DNA of 64,000 nucleotides from Megalopta genalis (GCF_051020955.1 NW_027476112.1:806001-870000), one strand, 5' to 3'; positions 53,882-64,000 are shown, numbered from the stretch's first letter. Numbers and translations: made by a program. Notes: generated by a model from the sequence alone, not told the origin.

Positions 53882-55123
53882 ATGTCGTACGACATTTTGA
53901 ACATCTCCGAAGCACCGATCTTCGACAATCGAATAACTAAGATCGAACTGCACACCTACAATCCGTACGCCAACACTACGTTTGGAAACAGCGATGAGAT
54001 AAGAATACCCATTCAACATCAAGACTTGTACACTCTTCCGTGTAAAAGCTTCCTATACGTGGAGGGAAGACTCAGCCTACCGGGAGGATTGGCAAACGAC
54101 ACGGTAGCTCTAGACAACAATGCGGTGGCGTTTATGTTCGACGAGATACGTTACGAACTGAACGGAGTGGAAATCGATCGGTCCAGAAATCCCGGTACAA
54201 CGACGACCTTGAAGAATTATGCGAGTCTGAACATTACGAAGAACAACGCGCTGTCCAACGCAGGCTGGATGTACAGGAACGATGATCAACGGAGGGAAAA
54301 TCTCATCGCAACGCCTACGAATTTTCGAAATTTCAACTTTTGCGTGCCTATGAACACATTGCTAGGCTTCTGCGAAGATTACAAACGCGTTGTAATAAAT
54401 GCTCGGCACGAATTGATTTTGATTCGCGCGCGCAACGACGCTAACGCGCTACGAAGCTGGTCCGACAATGTGAAACCTGTCCTGGATTTGTATAAAATTC
54501 AATGGAGAATGCCACACGTCGCTTTGGATGAAATACACAAGTTGTCGATGCTGCGTATTCTTGAGAGCGAAAGATCGATCAGCATGAGTTTCCGTTCGTG
54601 GGAACTGTACGAATATCCGATGCTGCAAACAACCACGAAGCACACGTGGGCGATAAAAACGGCTCCGCAAATGGAAAAACCGCGATACGTGATATTCGCG
54701 TTACAAACCGAAAGGAAAAATGATTTAAAGAAAAACGCTACCCAATTCGATTCCTGCTTCTTATCTAATATTCGACTTTACTTGAACTCGGAAATGTATC
54801 CCTACGACGATTTGAACATCGATTTCGAAAAGGATAAGTACGCGTTGCTCTACGACATGTACGCGAAATTTCAAGAGTCCTATTATGAAAAAAACGACGG
54901 TGAGGTGTTATTGAACACAATCGACTTTCTACTGTATGGACCGTTCGTAGTCATCGATTGCTCGCGACAAAACGAAGCGCTGAAAAATGCGACCATCGAC
55001 GTGCGAATCGAATTCGAATGTCGAAAGGATGTCCTACCTTCGACGGCTGCATACTGCTTGATGATACACGACTGCATCGTGGAATACAACCCGTTGACGA
55101 GCATTGTTAGAAAAATTATATAA
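53882..55123 (+). CDS. Polinton major capsid protein (double jelly roll)
   Basis: 413 residues, starting MSYDILNISEAP. It carries the family's N-terminal segment ('IPIQHQDLYTLPCKSFLYVEG'), the AFMFDEIRYELNGVEIDRSR block, and many beta strands in the two halves expected of a double jelly-roll fold. No break is seen. It would form the icosahedral shell. It is the last gene of the plus-strand late cluster; the tandem-repeat region starts 120 bp later. Confidence 0.9.
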   Translation: MSYDILNISEAPIFDNRITKIELHTYNPYANTTFGNSDEIRIPIQHQDLYTLPCKSFLYVEGRLSLPGGLANDTVALDNNAVAFMFDEIRYELNGVEIDRSRNPGTTTTLKNYASLNITKNNALSNAGWMYRNDDQRRENLIATPTNFRNFNFCVPMNTLLGFCEDYKRVVINARHELILIRARNDANALRSWSDNVKPVLDLYKIQWRMPHVALDEIHKLSMLRILESERSISMSFRSWELYEYPMLQTTTKHTWAIKTAPQMEKPRYVIFALQTERKNDLKKNATQFDSCFLSNIRLYLNSEMYPYDDLNIDFEKDKYALLYDMYAKFQESYYEKNDGEVLLNTIDFLLYGPFVVIDCSRQNEALKNATIDVRIEFECRKDVLPSTAAYCLMIHDCIVEYNPLTSIVRKII

Positions 55124-55242
55124 ATGCGAAAAATAATATTGTAAACTAATATGATTTTTTGAAAAATATACATGCCCTATCATAAAAAATGTTCTCTCTT
55201 CACCCCCCTGAACAAACCGCTAACCGAATAGCTACAATAAGA

Positions 55243-56020
55243 AAATAACTATAATTTTTAGGGAAATTTTGGATAGGATTGTGGGTATTTTAAAAAAAAT
55301 GTATATTAATATATGTTAAATAAATTCTTTTATTAAAATCCTTTTTACTACAAATTTTAAAACATGATCGACATCAATATATTGTTACGGCGACTTGTCC
55401 AAATCAAATCGCTGTAATGTGAAACTGCCCTGTTGTGAGCAACTCCTTAAAGAAAAATAGAAGAGAGGGGTTGCCACGGAGGTGTTTTATCAACGGACAA
55501 TCGGGGAGTCGGGATCGGACCGTCGAGCGATCAACACCATCTAATTCGAAGATCTCTAACATATTCTAATTCAGTTGTATTATAGTTCGTGTTCTCTATT
55601 GTAAATAAAATGCCGCGACGCGGGAGAAGTGTTGTAATCCGTAACAATATATATAATCTTCCTCTTCTTTCGCAAGAAATAACTATAATTTTTAGGGAAA
55701 TTTTGGATAGGATTGTGGGTATTTTAAAAAAATGTATATTAATATGTGTTAAATAAATCCTTTTTATTACAATCTTTTTTACTAAAAATTTTGAAACATG
55801 ATTGACATCAATATATATATATATATATAATCTTCCTCTTCTTTCGCAAGAAATAACTATAATTTTTAGGGAAATTTTGGATAGGATTGTGGATATTTTA
55901 AAAAAATGTATATTAATATATGTTAAATAAATCCTTTTTATTACAATCTTTTTTACTAAAAATTTTGAAACATGATCGACATCAATATATATATATATAA
56001 TCTTCTTCTTCTTCTTTCGC
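55243..56020. repeat. Tandem repeat (about 175 bp unit, three copies) split by a solo LTR
   Basis: The unit (ataactataatttttaggg, ttggataggattgtgg, ttttaaaaaaatgtatatta, aacatgatcgacatcaat, cttcctcttctttcgc) occurs at about 55243-55382 plus 55647-55673, 55674-55849, and 55850-56020. The solo LTR lies inside the first unit, so it is younger than the duplication. Confidence 0.85.
55383..55646. repeat. Solo LTR, family A (copy 2), inside the Polinton
   Basis: 264 bp, tgttacgg...ccgtaaca with an 8-bp inverted terminal match and atat on both sides (55379-55382; 55647-55650). It is closely similar to 19176-19438. It inserted in a noncoding tandem repeat, so no gene is affected. Confidence 0.9.
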
Positions 56021-56172
56021 CAACGCGTCGCGTTGATGGTAATCGCAAGCTTTCTCCTCCTCCTCCTCCTCCTCCTCCTTCTCCTCCTCCTCAGGATGAC
56101 GCTCTTAATTTAAAAAATCATTATTAAAAAATAAATTTTAATTTCTTTTAAAATAACATTTGTTATACATAC
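56021..56172. other. Simple repeats beyond the BIR exon
   Basis: ctcctcctcctc-type run (about 56056-56094) followed by AT-rich DNA that is similar to 56719-56796, the intron side of the next segment. No gene is visible. Confidence 0.5.
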
Positions 56173-56522
56173 CTCTTCTCATCCATGGTATAATCGTAGA
56201 TTCCGCACTCGTCCACACCGCTTCTTGATGATGATGATATCGACATGATTGTGGGATGAGCATCGATCGGCACGTTGCCACAATTTTCCCCCAGTACATA
56301 TGGGCAGTTTCTGGACCAGAAGTGATGCTCCGACATAGCCCTGTCGTTATGTTGCCACCGATGCAATTCGATGTCGCATGCAAAACATGCGACAAAATCG
56401 TCCTGCCCCAGATAGTAAAATCCTGCGGCTGCAAGCTCCTCCGGCTGAATATACTCAATTGGCCAGAATTCGAAACTTCGAAGTCTATCCTCCTCGCGTC
56501 GATAGTCCATCATTATCTCTTT
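56163..56522 (-). CDS. BIR-domain (IAP-type) protein, partial gene structure
   Basis: The open exon encodes about 118 residues. A BIR domain runs from 'RLRSFEFWPIEYIQPEELAA' to 'SEHHFWSRNCPYV', with the Zn ligands in CX2CX16HX6C spacing and the GFYYLGxxDxVxCFxC core, all standard for baculovirus IAP repeats. No RING or second BIR follows. It starts after a strong splice acceptor (ctttgcag) and may end either at the stop 56163 or at a GTATGT donor at 56172. An upstream exon (56715-56590, Glu-rich) joins in frame, but no ATG is seen there; an ATG pair inside the exon (56513, 56510) may be the start. IAP proteins block caspases or act in signalling; function here is inference. Confidence 0.75.
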   Translation of the reverse strand, partial: KEIMMDYRREEDRLRSFEFWPIEYIQPEELAAAGFYYLGQDDFVACFACDIELHRWQHNDRAMSEHHFWSRNCPYVLGENCGNVPIDAHPTIMSISSSSRSGVDECGIYDYTMDEKRYV

Positions 56523-56589
56523 CTGCAAAGAAAAAGGTATCGTGGAAATGAAGAAATAATAGTAACTAAAAAAGGAAAAAATACGTTAC

Positions 56590-56715
56590 CTTCCATGAAC
56601 TACTTCCAAAGGACGCGCTCCTCGCTGAGGGCACAGTGATACTGAGCCGTTGATTGCAATCGCAATCCTCCGCGTCCTCCTCCTCCTCCTCCTCCTCCTC
56701 CTCTTCAAGAAGACC
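56590..56715 (-). other. Candidate upstream exon (Glu-rich) with a second, shifted use
   Basis: 126 bp between an acceptor (taattaacag) and a donor (gtaacg). In one frame it gives a Glu-rich segment that continues in phase into the BIR exon. In another frame it encodes 'QYHCALSEERVLWK', which matches the C-terminal end of the neighbouring nuclease-like protein ('KYHCCLSEVRVFREWL'). It is therefore probably a duplicated 3' exon of that gene family that now lies next to the BIR exon. Confidence 0.45.
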
Positions 56716-56840
56716 CTGTTAATTAAAAAATAATCATTATTAAAAAATAAATTTTAATTTTTTAAATAACAATTATTACACATACCTCTTCTCATGGTAA
56801 TCGCAAACCGCCTCTTGCTTAAACTTTGTATTAAATTTTT

Positions 56841-57554
56841 TTATTCGTCGTTTGACGTCACCACCTTCGACGCTGATAATCCATCTTCCCTCTCTAAAAA
56901 GAAGATGTAGTAGAAAGACAATGAAAATCATTTTTGTAAATAAATAAATAAAAAGAAAAAATTACCTTTTAATTTAAGCAGCCATTCTCTAAAAACGCGA
57001 ACCTCGCTCAAACAGCAATGATATTTTTTACTTGATTTTCTCTTCGATATCCAGCAATGCAGCCTGCACGGGCTATTGTATTTCCCATATGACGGGTCGG
57101 TTATTAAAATATCATATTTCGGGCAACCAAAATCCTCCAGATTTCTTAATCTCATTCCAATTTTTAATAAAATATCCCGTTCAATATTTCCCCCTTTATA
57201 CCCAATTATGGGGTTTTTATATGACCGTGTGAATTCTCTTATAATATACTTGATATCCTCGCCCCGATAATTAATTTTACCGCTAAAATTTTTAAATGGT
57301 ATTCCATGGACGAAGTTTGTTACGTACCATACACCTTTGCGATCTTGCATTGTTAAATCATTATAATTATAATCTAGCTTAAACTCAAATAACTCACTCT
57401 CACCAGAATGAACATTAACAATGGCAAGTTCTTTACAAATAAATTTTTTTTCAATACTAAACCCATCCATGTCTATAATAAAATCGACCGCGAACATCTT
57501 TAAAGATATACACGCACTTCTCTTGAAAAAAAACTTGGTCGTCACAATGTACAC
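56841..57554 (-). CDS. Nuclease-like Polinton protein, two exons
   Basis: Exon 1 is 57554 (or 57500) to 56966; the intron 56965-56894 (72 bp) has GTAATT and CTTTTTAG ends; exon 2 is 56893-56841 with a stop in phase. The likely start is 57500, since the next residues FAVDFIIDMDGFSI begin the conserved part. The pattern (D-x-D near the start, 'FICKELAIVN', a central 'HGIPF', 'GYKGGNIERDIL', 'NLEDFGCPKYD' and an H-C-C tail) resembles insect proteins I associate with a divergent DEDD/RNase-H-like exonuclease fold. Key catalytic residues are uncertain. It is nearest the right TIR. Confidence 0.6.
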
Positions 57555-57639
57555 GCAGTATGGTAGCCGTTTAACGCACGTCGTGTTTCGGCAACCTATT
57601 TATTAGCATGCATACATGCACTTCTCTCACATCGTTATA
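57555..57639. other. Promoter-side region of the nuclease-like gene
   Basis: AT-rich DNA between the nuclease-like gene and the TIR. No clear TATA box was identified. Confidence 0.3.
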
Positions 57640-59299
57640 ATACATCTCTCTCCAAAAACGATAAAGCAGAAAAAATACATCTCTCTCTATCCGCATCGTT
57701 AAAGAAAAACCGGATAAGGAGACTTCCAAAATCACTAATCATGGAAAGGATGTGGCAACAAACCGTTGCAAGGCAAAAAATACATCTTTCTCTCTCCGTC
57801 CATATCGTCCATAAGAGAAAAACTGATGCAAAAGAGAACAACCGCTGCAATGCATCCATCTCTCTCGCTCTCTACAATATTATACCGAGATAAAAAAAAC
57901 TTACTTTAAGAAATCTTAACGAGACCAAAATCACGGGTAAAGCATCCGCGAGTCTCTCCGGATACAAAACCACAAAACTTCTATAAATGCGTCGCGCGAG
58001 AAGAATCATGCGTCGTCTTATGCAAGAGAGAGAACAACCGCTGCAATGCATCCATCTCTCTCGCTCTCTACAATATTCCACCGAGATAAAAACCATACTT
58101 TAAGAAATCTCAACGAGACCAAAATCACGGGTAAAACATCCGCGAGTCTCTCCGGATACAAAACCACAAAACTTCTATAAATGCGTCGCGCGAGAAAAAT
58201 CATGCGTCGTCTTATGCAAGAGAGAGAACAACCGCTGCAATGCATCCATCTCTCTCGCTCTCTACAATATTCCACCGAGATAAAAACCATACTTTAAGAA
58301 ATCTCAACGAGACCAAAATCACGGGTAAAACATCCGCGAGTCTCTCCGGATACAAAACCACAAAACTTCTATAAATGCGTCGCGCGAGAAAAATCATGCG
58401 TCGTCTTATGCAAGAGAGAGAACAACCGCTGCATCCTCCCCCCTCTCTCTCGCTCGCTACAATATTATACCGAGATAAAAAAAACTTACTTTAAGAAATC
58501 TTAACGAGACCAAAATCACGGGTAAAGCATCCGCGAGTCTCTCCGGATACAAAACCACAAAACTTCTATAAATGCGTCGCGCGAGAAAAATCATGCGTCG
58601 TCTTATGCAAGAGAGAGAACAACCGCTGCAATGCATCCATCTCTCTCGCTCTCTACAATATTCCACCGAGATAAAAACCATACTTTAAGAAATCTCAACG
58701 AGACCAAAATCACGGGTAAAACATCCGCGAGTCTCTCCGGATACAAAACCACAAAACTTCTATAAATGCGTCGCGCGAGAAAAATCATGCGTCGTCTTAT
58801 GCAAGAGAGAGAACAACCGCTGCATCCTCCCCCCTCTCTCTCGCTCGCTACAATATTATACCGAGATAAAAAAAACTTACTTTAAGAAATCTTAACGAGA
58901 CCAAAATCACGGGTAAAGCATCCGCGAGTCTCTCCGGATACAAAACCACAAAACTTCTATAAATGCGTCGCGCGAGAAGAATCATGCGTCGTCTTATGCA
59001 AGAGAGAGAACTACCGCTACATCCTCCCCCCCTCTCTCTCTCTCGCACTCTACAATATTCCAGATAAAAAAACCATACTTTAAGAGAAACCAAAATCCCC
59101 CGATATCGCTTCGCAAGATAAGCAACTTCCGGGTAAGGCGTCCGAGAACCTCTCCGGATGCAAAACCGCAAAACTCCTTATCGGTGACTTCCCCCCTCCA
59201 CACGACGCGTGCCGCTCACGATGATGCTTCCTTCCCTTTACCCCCCCGGCTCAGCCTTCCCCTCGCCCTTGATTGCAGAACGCAACCTACATACCTACT
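57640..59299. repeat. Right terminal inverted repeat with six 195-bp units
   Basis: From 59299 inward the sequence mirrors the left end, then six copies of the 195-bp unit follow; junctions are near 57822, 58016, 58211, 58402, 58601, 58795 and 58992. Neighbouring units are nearly identical. Near the end there is an extra block of about 50 bp (about 59231-59280) that is absent from the left TIR. On the plus strand each unit has acttctataaatgcg, a TATA-like word pointing outward. Confidence 0.9.
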
Positions 59300-62200
59300 T
59301 TTGTTCATTTGTTCAATTGTCCATTTGTTCATTTGTTCATTTGTTCAGTTGTTCAGTTGTTCAGTTGTTCAGTTGTTCATCTGTTCATTTGTTCATTTGT
59401 TCATTTGTTCATTTGTTCATTTGTTCATTTGTTCATTTGTTCATTTGTTCATTTGTTCATTTGTTCATTTGTTCATTTGTTCATTTGTTCATTTGTTCAT
59501 TTGTTCATTTGTCCATTTATTCATTTGTTCATTTGTTCATTTGTTCATTTGATCATTTTTCATTTGTTCATTTGTTTAGTTGTTCGTTTGTTCATTTGTT
59601 CGTTTCTTCGTTTGTTCGTTAGTTCGTTTGTTCATTTGTTCGTTTGTTCGTTTGTTTATTTGTTCGTTTGTTCGTTTGTTCGTTTGTTCGTTTGTTCGTT
59701 GGTTCGTTTTTCCGTTTGTTCATTTGTTCATTTGTTCATTTGTTCATTTGATCATCTGTTGATTTGTTCATTTGTTCATTTGTTCATTTGTTCATTCGTT
59801 CATTCGTTCAATTGTTCATTTATTCATTCGTTCATTCCTTCATTTGTTCATTTGTTCATTTATTCATTTGTTCATTTGTTCATTTGTTCATTTGTTCATT
59901 TGTTCATTTGTTCAATTGTCCATTTGTTCATTTGTTCATTTGTTCATTTGTTCATTTGTTCATTTGTTCATTTGTTCAGTTGTTCAGTTGTTAATTTGTT
60001 CATTTGTTCATTTGTTCACTTCTGCATTTGTTCGTTTGTTCATTTGTTCACTTGTTCATTTGTTTATTCTTTCATTTGTTCAATTCCTCATATCGTAATT
60101 TGTTCACGTGTTCATTCGTTCATTTGTTCATTTCTTAATTTGTTAATTTCTTCATTTCTTCATTTGTTCACTTGGTCATTTTTTCATTGCTTCATTTGTT
60201 CGTTTTTTCATTTGTTCACTTGTTCATTTGTTCTTTTGTTCTTTTGGTCAATTGTTCATTCGTTCATTTGTTCATTTGTTCAAATGTTCATTTGTTCAAT
60301 TGTTCATTTGTTCGTTTGTTCGTTTGTTCGTTTGTTCGTTTGTTAGTTTGTTAGTTTGTTAGTTTGTTAGTTTGTTCATTTGCTCATTTGTTAATTTGTT
60401 CATTTGTTCATTCGTTCATATGATCATTTGATCATTTGTTCATTTTTTCATTTGTTCATTTGTTCATTTGTTCAGTTGTTCATTTGTTCTTGTGTTCATT
60501 AGTTCATTTGTTCATTTGTACTTTTGTTCATTTGTTCATTTGTTCATTTGTTCATTTATTCATTTGTTCATTTGTACATTTGTTCATTTGTTCATTTGTT
60601 CATTTGTTCATTTGTTCAATGGTTCATTTGTACATTTGTTCATTTGTTCAATTGTTCATTTGTTCATTTGGTCAAGGGTTCATTTGTTCATTTGTTCATT
60701 TGTTCATTTGTTCATTTGTTCATTTCTTCACTTTTTCGTTTGTTCGTTTGTCCATTTGTTCATTCGTTCATTTGATCATTTCATCATTTGATCATTTGAT
60801 CGTTTGATCATTTGTTCATTTGTTCATTTGTTCATTTGTTCATTTGTTCATTTGTACATCTGTTCATCTGTTCATCTGTTCATTTGTTCATTTGTTCATT
60901 TGTTCATTTGTTCATTTGTTCATTTGTTCATTTGTTCATTTGTTCATTTAATCAATTGTCCATTTGTTCATTTGTTCATTTGTTCATTTGTTCACTTTTT
61001 CATTTGTTCATTTGTATATTTGTTCATTTGTTCATTTGTTCATTTGTTCATTTGTTCATTTGTTCACTTGTTCATTTGTTCATTTGTTCATTTGTTCATT
61101 TGTTCATTTGTTCATTTGTTCATTTGTTCATTTGTTCATTTGTTCATTTGTTCATTTGTTCATTTGTTCACTTTTTCGTTTGTTCTTTTGTCCATTTGTT
61201 GATTCGTTCATTTGATCATTTGTTCATTTGTTCATTAGTTCACTTTTTCGTTTGTTCGTTTGTCCATTTGCTCATTCGTTCATTTGATCATTTCATCATT
61301 TGATCATTTGTTCATTTGTTCATTTGTTCATTTGTTCATTTATTCATTTGTTTATTTGTCCATTTGTTCATTTGTCCATTTGTTCATTTGTTCAGTTGTT
61401 CAGTTGTTCAGTTGTTCATTTGTTCATCTGTTCATTTGTTCATCTGTTCATTTGTTCATTTGTTCATTTGTTCATTTGTTCATTTGTTCATTTGTTCATT
61501 TGTTCATTTGTTCATTTGTCCATTTATCCATTTGTTCATTTGTTCGTTTGTTCATTTGTTCGTTTGTTCATTTGTCCATTTATCCATTTGTTCATTTGTT
61601 CGTTTGTTTATTTGTTCATTTGTTCATTTGTTCATTTGTTCATTTTTCATTTGTCCATTCGTTCACTCGTTCATTTGTTCATTTATTCATTTGTTCATTT
61701 GTTCATTTGTTCATTTGTTCATTTGTTCAATTGTCCATTTGTTCATTTGTTCATTTGTTCAGTTGTTCATCTGTTCATTTGTTCATTTGTTCATCTGTTC
61801 ATTTGTTCATTTGTTCATTTGTTCATTTGTCCATTTGTTCATTTGTTCATTTGTTCATTTGTTCATTTGTTCATTTGTTCATTTGATCATTTTTCATTTG
61901 TTCATTTGTTCAGTTGTTCGTTTGTTCGTTTGTTCATTTGTTCGTTTCTTCGTTTGTTCGTTTGTTCATTTGTTCGTTTGTTCGTTTGTTCGTTTGTTCG
62001 TTTGTTCATTTGTTCGTTTGTTCGTTTGTTCGTTTGTTCGTTTGTTCGTTGGTTCGTTTTATCGTTTGTTCATTTGTTCATTTGTTCATTTGTTCATTTT
62101 TTCCTTTGTTCATTTGTTCATTTGTTCATTTGTCCATTTGTTCATTTGTTCATTTGTTCATTTGTTCATTTGTCCATTTGTTCATTTGTTCATTTGTTCA

Positions 62201-64000
62201 TGTGTTCATTTGTTCATTTGTTCAGTTGTTCAGTTGTACATCTGTTCATTTGTTCATTTGTTCATCTGTTCATTTGTTCATTTGTTCATTTGTTCATTTG
62301 TTCATTTGTCCATTTGTTCATTTGTTCATTTGTTCATTTGTTCATTTGTTCATTTGATCATTTTTCATTTGTTCATTTGTTCAGTTGTTCGTTTGTTCGT
62401 TTGTTCATTTGTTCGTTTCTTCGTTTGTTCGTTTGTTCATTTGTTCGTTTGTTCGTTTGTTCGTTTGTTCATTTGTCCGTTTGTTCGTTTGTTCGTTGGT
62501 TCGTTTTTTCGTTTGTTCATTTGTTCATTTGTTCATTTGTTCATTTGTTCATTTGTTCATTTGTTCATTTGTTCATTTGTCCATTTGTTCATTTGTTCAT
62601 TTGTTCATGTGTTCATTTGATCATTTGTTCATATATTCATTTGTTCATTTGTTCATTTGTTCATCTGTCCATTTGTTCATTTGTTCATTTGTTCAATTGT
62701 TCTTTTGTTCATTTGTGCATTTGTTCATTTGTTCATTTGTTCATTTGTTCATTTGTTCATTTGTTCATTTGTTCATTTGTTCATTTGTTCATTTGTTCAC
62801 TTCTTCATTTGTCCGTTTGTTCATTTGTTCACTTGTTCATTTGTTTATTCTTTCATTTGTTCAATTCCTCATATCGTAATTTGTTCACGTGTTCATTCGT
62901 TCATTTGTTCATTTCTTAATTTGTTAATTTCTTCATTTCTTCATTTGTTCGTTTTTTCATTTGTTCACTTGTTCATTTGTTCTTTTGTTTATTTGTTCAA
63001 TTGTTCATTTGTTCATTTGTTCAAATGTTCATTTGTTCGTTTGTTCGTTTGTTCGTTTGTTCGTTTGTTCGTTTGTTAGTTTGTTAGTTTGTTCGTTTGT
63101 TCATTTGTTCGTTTGTCCATTTGTTCATTTGTTCATTTGTTCAGTTGTCCATTTGTACATCTGTTCATTTGTTCATTTGTTCATTTGTTCATTTGTTCAT
63201 TTGTTCTTTTGTCCATTTGTTCATTCGTTCATTTGATCATTTGATCATTTCATCATTTGTTCATTTGTTCATTTGTTCACTTTTTCGTTTGTTCGTTTGT
63301 CCATTTGCTCATTCGTTCATTTGATCATTTCATCATTTGATCATTTGTTCATTTGTTCATTTGTTCATTTATTCATTTGTTCATTTGTCCATTTGTTCAT
63401 TTGTTCATTTGTTCATTTGTTCATTTGTTCATTTGTTCATTTGTTCAATTGTCCATTTGTTCATTTGTTCATTTGTTCATTTGAACATTTGTTCATTTGT
63501 TCATTTGTTGATCTGTCCATTTGTTCATTTGTTCATTTGTTCACTTGTTCATTTGTCCATTTGTTCATTTGTTCATTTGTTCAATGGTTCATTTGTACAT
63601 TTGTTCATTTGTTCAATTGTTCATTTGTTCACTTGTTCATTTGTTCAATGGTTCAATGGTTCATTTGTTCATTTGTTCAGTTGTTCATTTGTTCATTTGT
63701 TCATTTGTTCATCTGTTCATTTGTTCATTTGTTCATTTGTTCATTTGTTCATTTGTTCATTTGTTCATTTGTATATTTGTTCATTTGTTCATTTGTTCAT
63801 TTGTTCACTTGTTCATTTGTTCATTTGTTCATTTGTTCATTTGTTCATTTGTTCATTTGTTCATTTGTTCATTTGTTCATTTGTTCACTTTTTCGTTTGT
63901 TCGTTTGTCCATTTGTTCATTTGTTCATTTGTTCAGTTGTTCATTTGTTCATCTGTTCATTTGTTCATTTGTTCATTTGTTCATTTGTTCATTTGTTCTT
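59300..64000. repeat. 8-bp satellite (tttgttca)n, right block
   Basis: The array continues past the window end. Variant units include tttgttcg and tttgttag; ttgttagt occurs in clusters near 60345-60375 and 63075. A long segment recurs: the marker with cacttgttcatttgtttattc, tcctcatatcg and cacgtgttcattc near 60050-60180 is seen again near 62835-62960, about 2.8 kb later. All plus frames are open only because the unit lacks stops. The first six bases are the TSD copy. Confidence 0.95.

Larger units (their letters stand above)
39081..59299. mobile_element. Complete Polinton/Maverick DNA transposon
   Basis: The element begins AGTAGGTATATAGG and ends CCTACATACCTACT, i.e. the AGT...ACT ends of Polintons, with terminal inverted repeats. 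The 6-bp TSD tttgtt lies on both sides (39075-39080; 59300-59305). It is 20,219 bp. It encodes the Polinton hallmark set (PolB, integrase, A32-type ATPase, adenain-like protease, two capsid proteins, pX-like protein) plus accessory genes. It sits in the middle of the 8-bp satellite. Genes are transcribed toward the element's middle from both sides and from internal divergent promoters. Most are open, with one clear frameshift in the 49.6-51.1 kb gene. Confidence 0.97.

Noticed and set aside
57872..59203. Open frames in the right TIR (and mirrored ones at 39128-39483)
   Set aside because: They are repeated in each 195-bp unit and start and stop with the repeat; no domain. The left-hand frame joins the first gene only by chance continuity.
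33500..64000. CRISPR-like or telomeric array
   Set aside because: There are no spacers, the unit is 8 bp, and the sequence is not TTAGG-type; the genome is eukaryotic.

Overview
The window is eukaryotic and almost certainly from an insect genome. It is AT-rich, contains short GT-AG introns, and is packed with animal transposon families (Tc1-like, hAT, piggyBac, I/jockey-like and R1-like LINEs, Ty3/Gypsy and errantivirus LTR elements, Polintons). From memory of where such Polinton protein families occur, a hymenopteran (ant, bee or wasp) is the best guess, but nothing here proves it. I found no convincing host protein-coding gene.

Layout. 1-19.2 kb is AT-rich DNA with old transposon fragments: Tc1-like relics (about 2.2-2.7, 5.6-5.8 and 7.5-8.05 kb), a small hAT element with target-site duplication (TSD) (5.98-6.45 kb), a Gypsy pol relic (9.5-10.5 kb), a LINE ORF1 relic (10.9-11.5 kb), and a piggyBac relic (12.5-15.2 kb) split by a 5'-truncated R1-like LINE with poly(A) tail and 13-bp TSD. 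A solo LTR lies at 19.18-19.44 kb. A structurally complete but mutated errantivirus-type provirus (LTR-gag-pol-env-LTR, minus strand, TSD agga) spans 19,501-26,337. An old, partial Polinton (27.96-31.77 kb) follows; it carries its own solo LTR and is cut off by a dispersed repeat.

From about 33.5 kb to the end the DNA is a satellite built on an 8-bp unit (tttgttca). It is interrupted by one large Polinton/Maverick at 39,081-59,299 (20,219 bp; AGT...ACT ends; 6-bp TSD tttgtt on both sides). This Polinton has the full family gene set: protein-primed DNA polymerase B (two exons), chromodomain integrase, A32-type packaging ATPase, adenain-like protease, small basic pX-like protein, penton-like minor capsid and double-jelly-roll-type major capsid. 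It also has accessory genes: two coiled-coil proteins with the bacteriophage tail-fibre signature 'DAATKxYVD', a BIR-domain (IAP-type) protein, a two-exon gene that may be a divergent DEDD-type nuclease, two N-terminal ORFs with a SOCS/BC-box-like motif, and a spliced protein with an internal duplication.

How it works together (inference from the family): the polymerase and terminal repeats replicate the element, the integrase inserts it, ATPase/protease/capsid proteins would build a particle, the fibre-like proteins could be its attachment spikes, and the BIR and SOCS-like proteins could act on host cell death or protein turnover. Most genes of the 39-59 kb copy are open; the main break is a one-base frameshift in the conserved unknown gene at 49.6-51.1 kb, and the older copy at 28-31.8 kb is heavily mutated.
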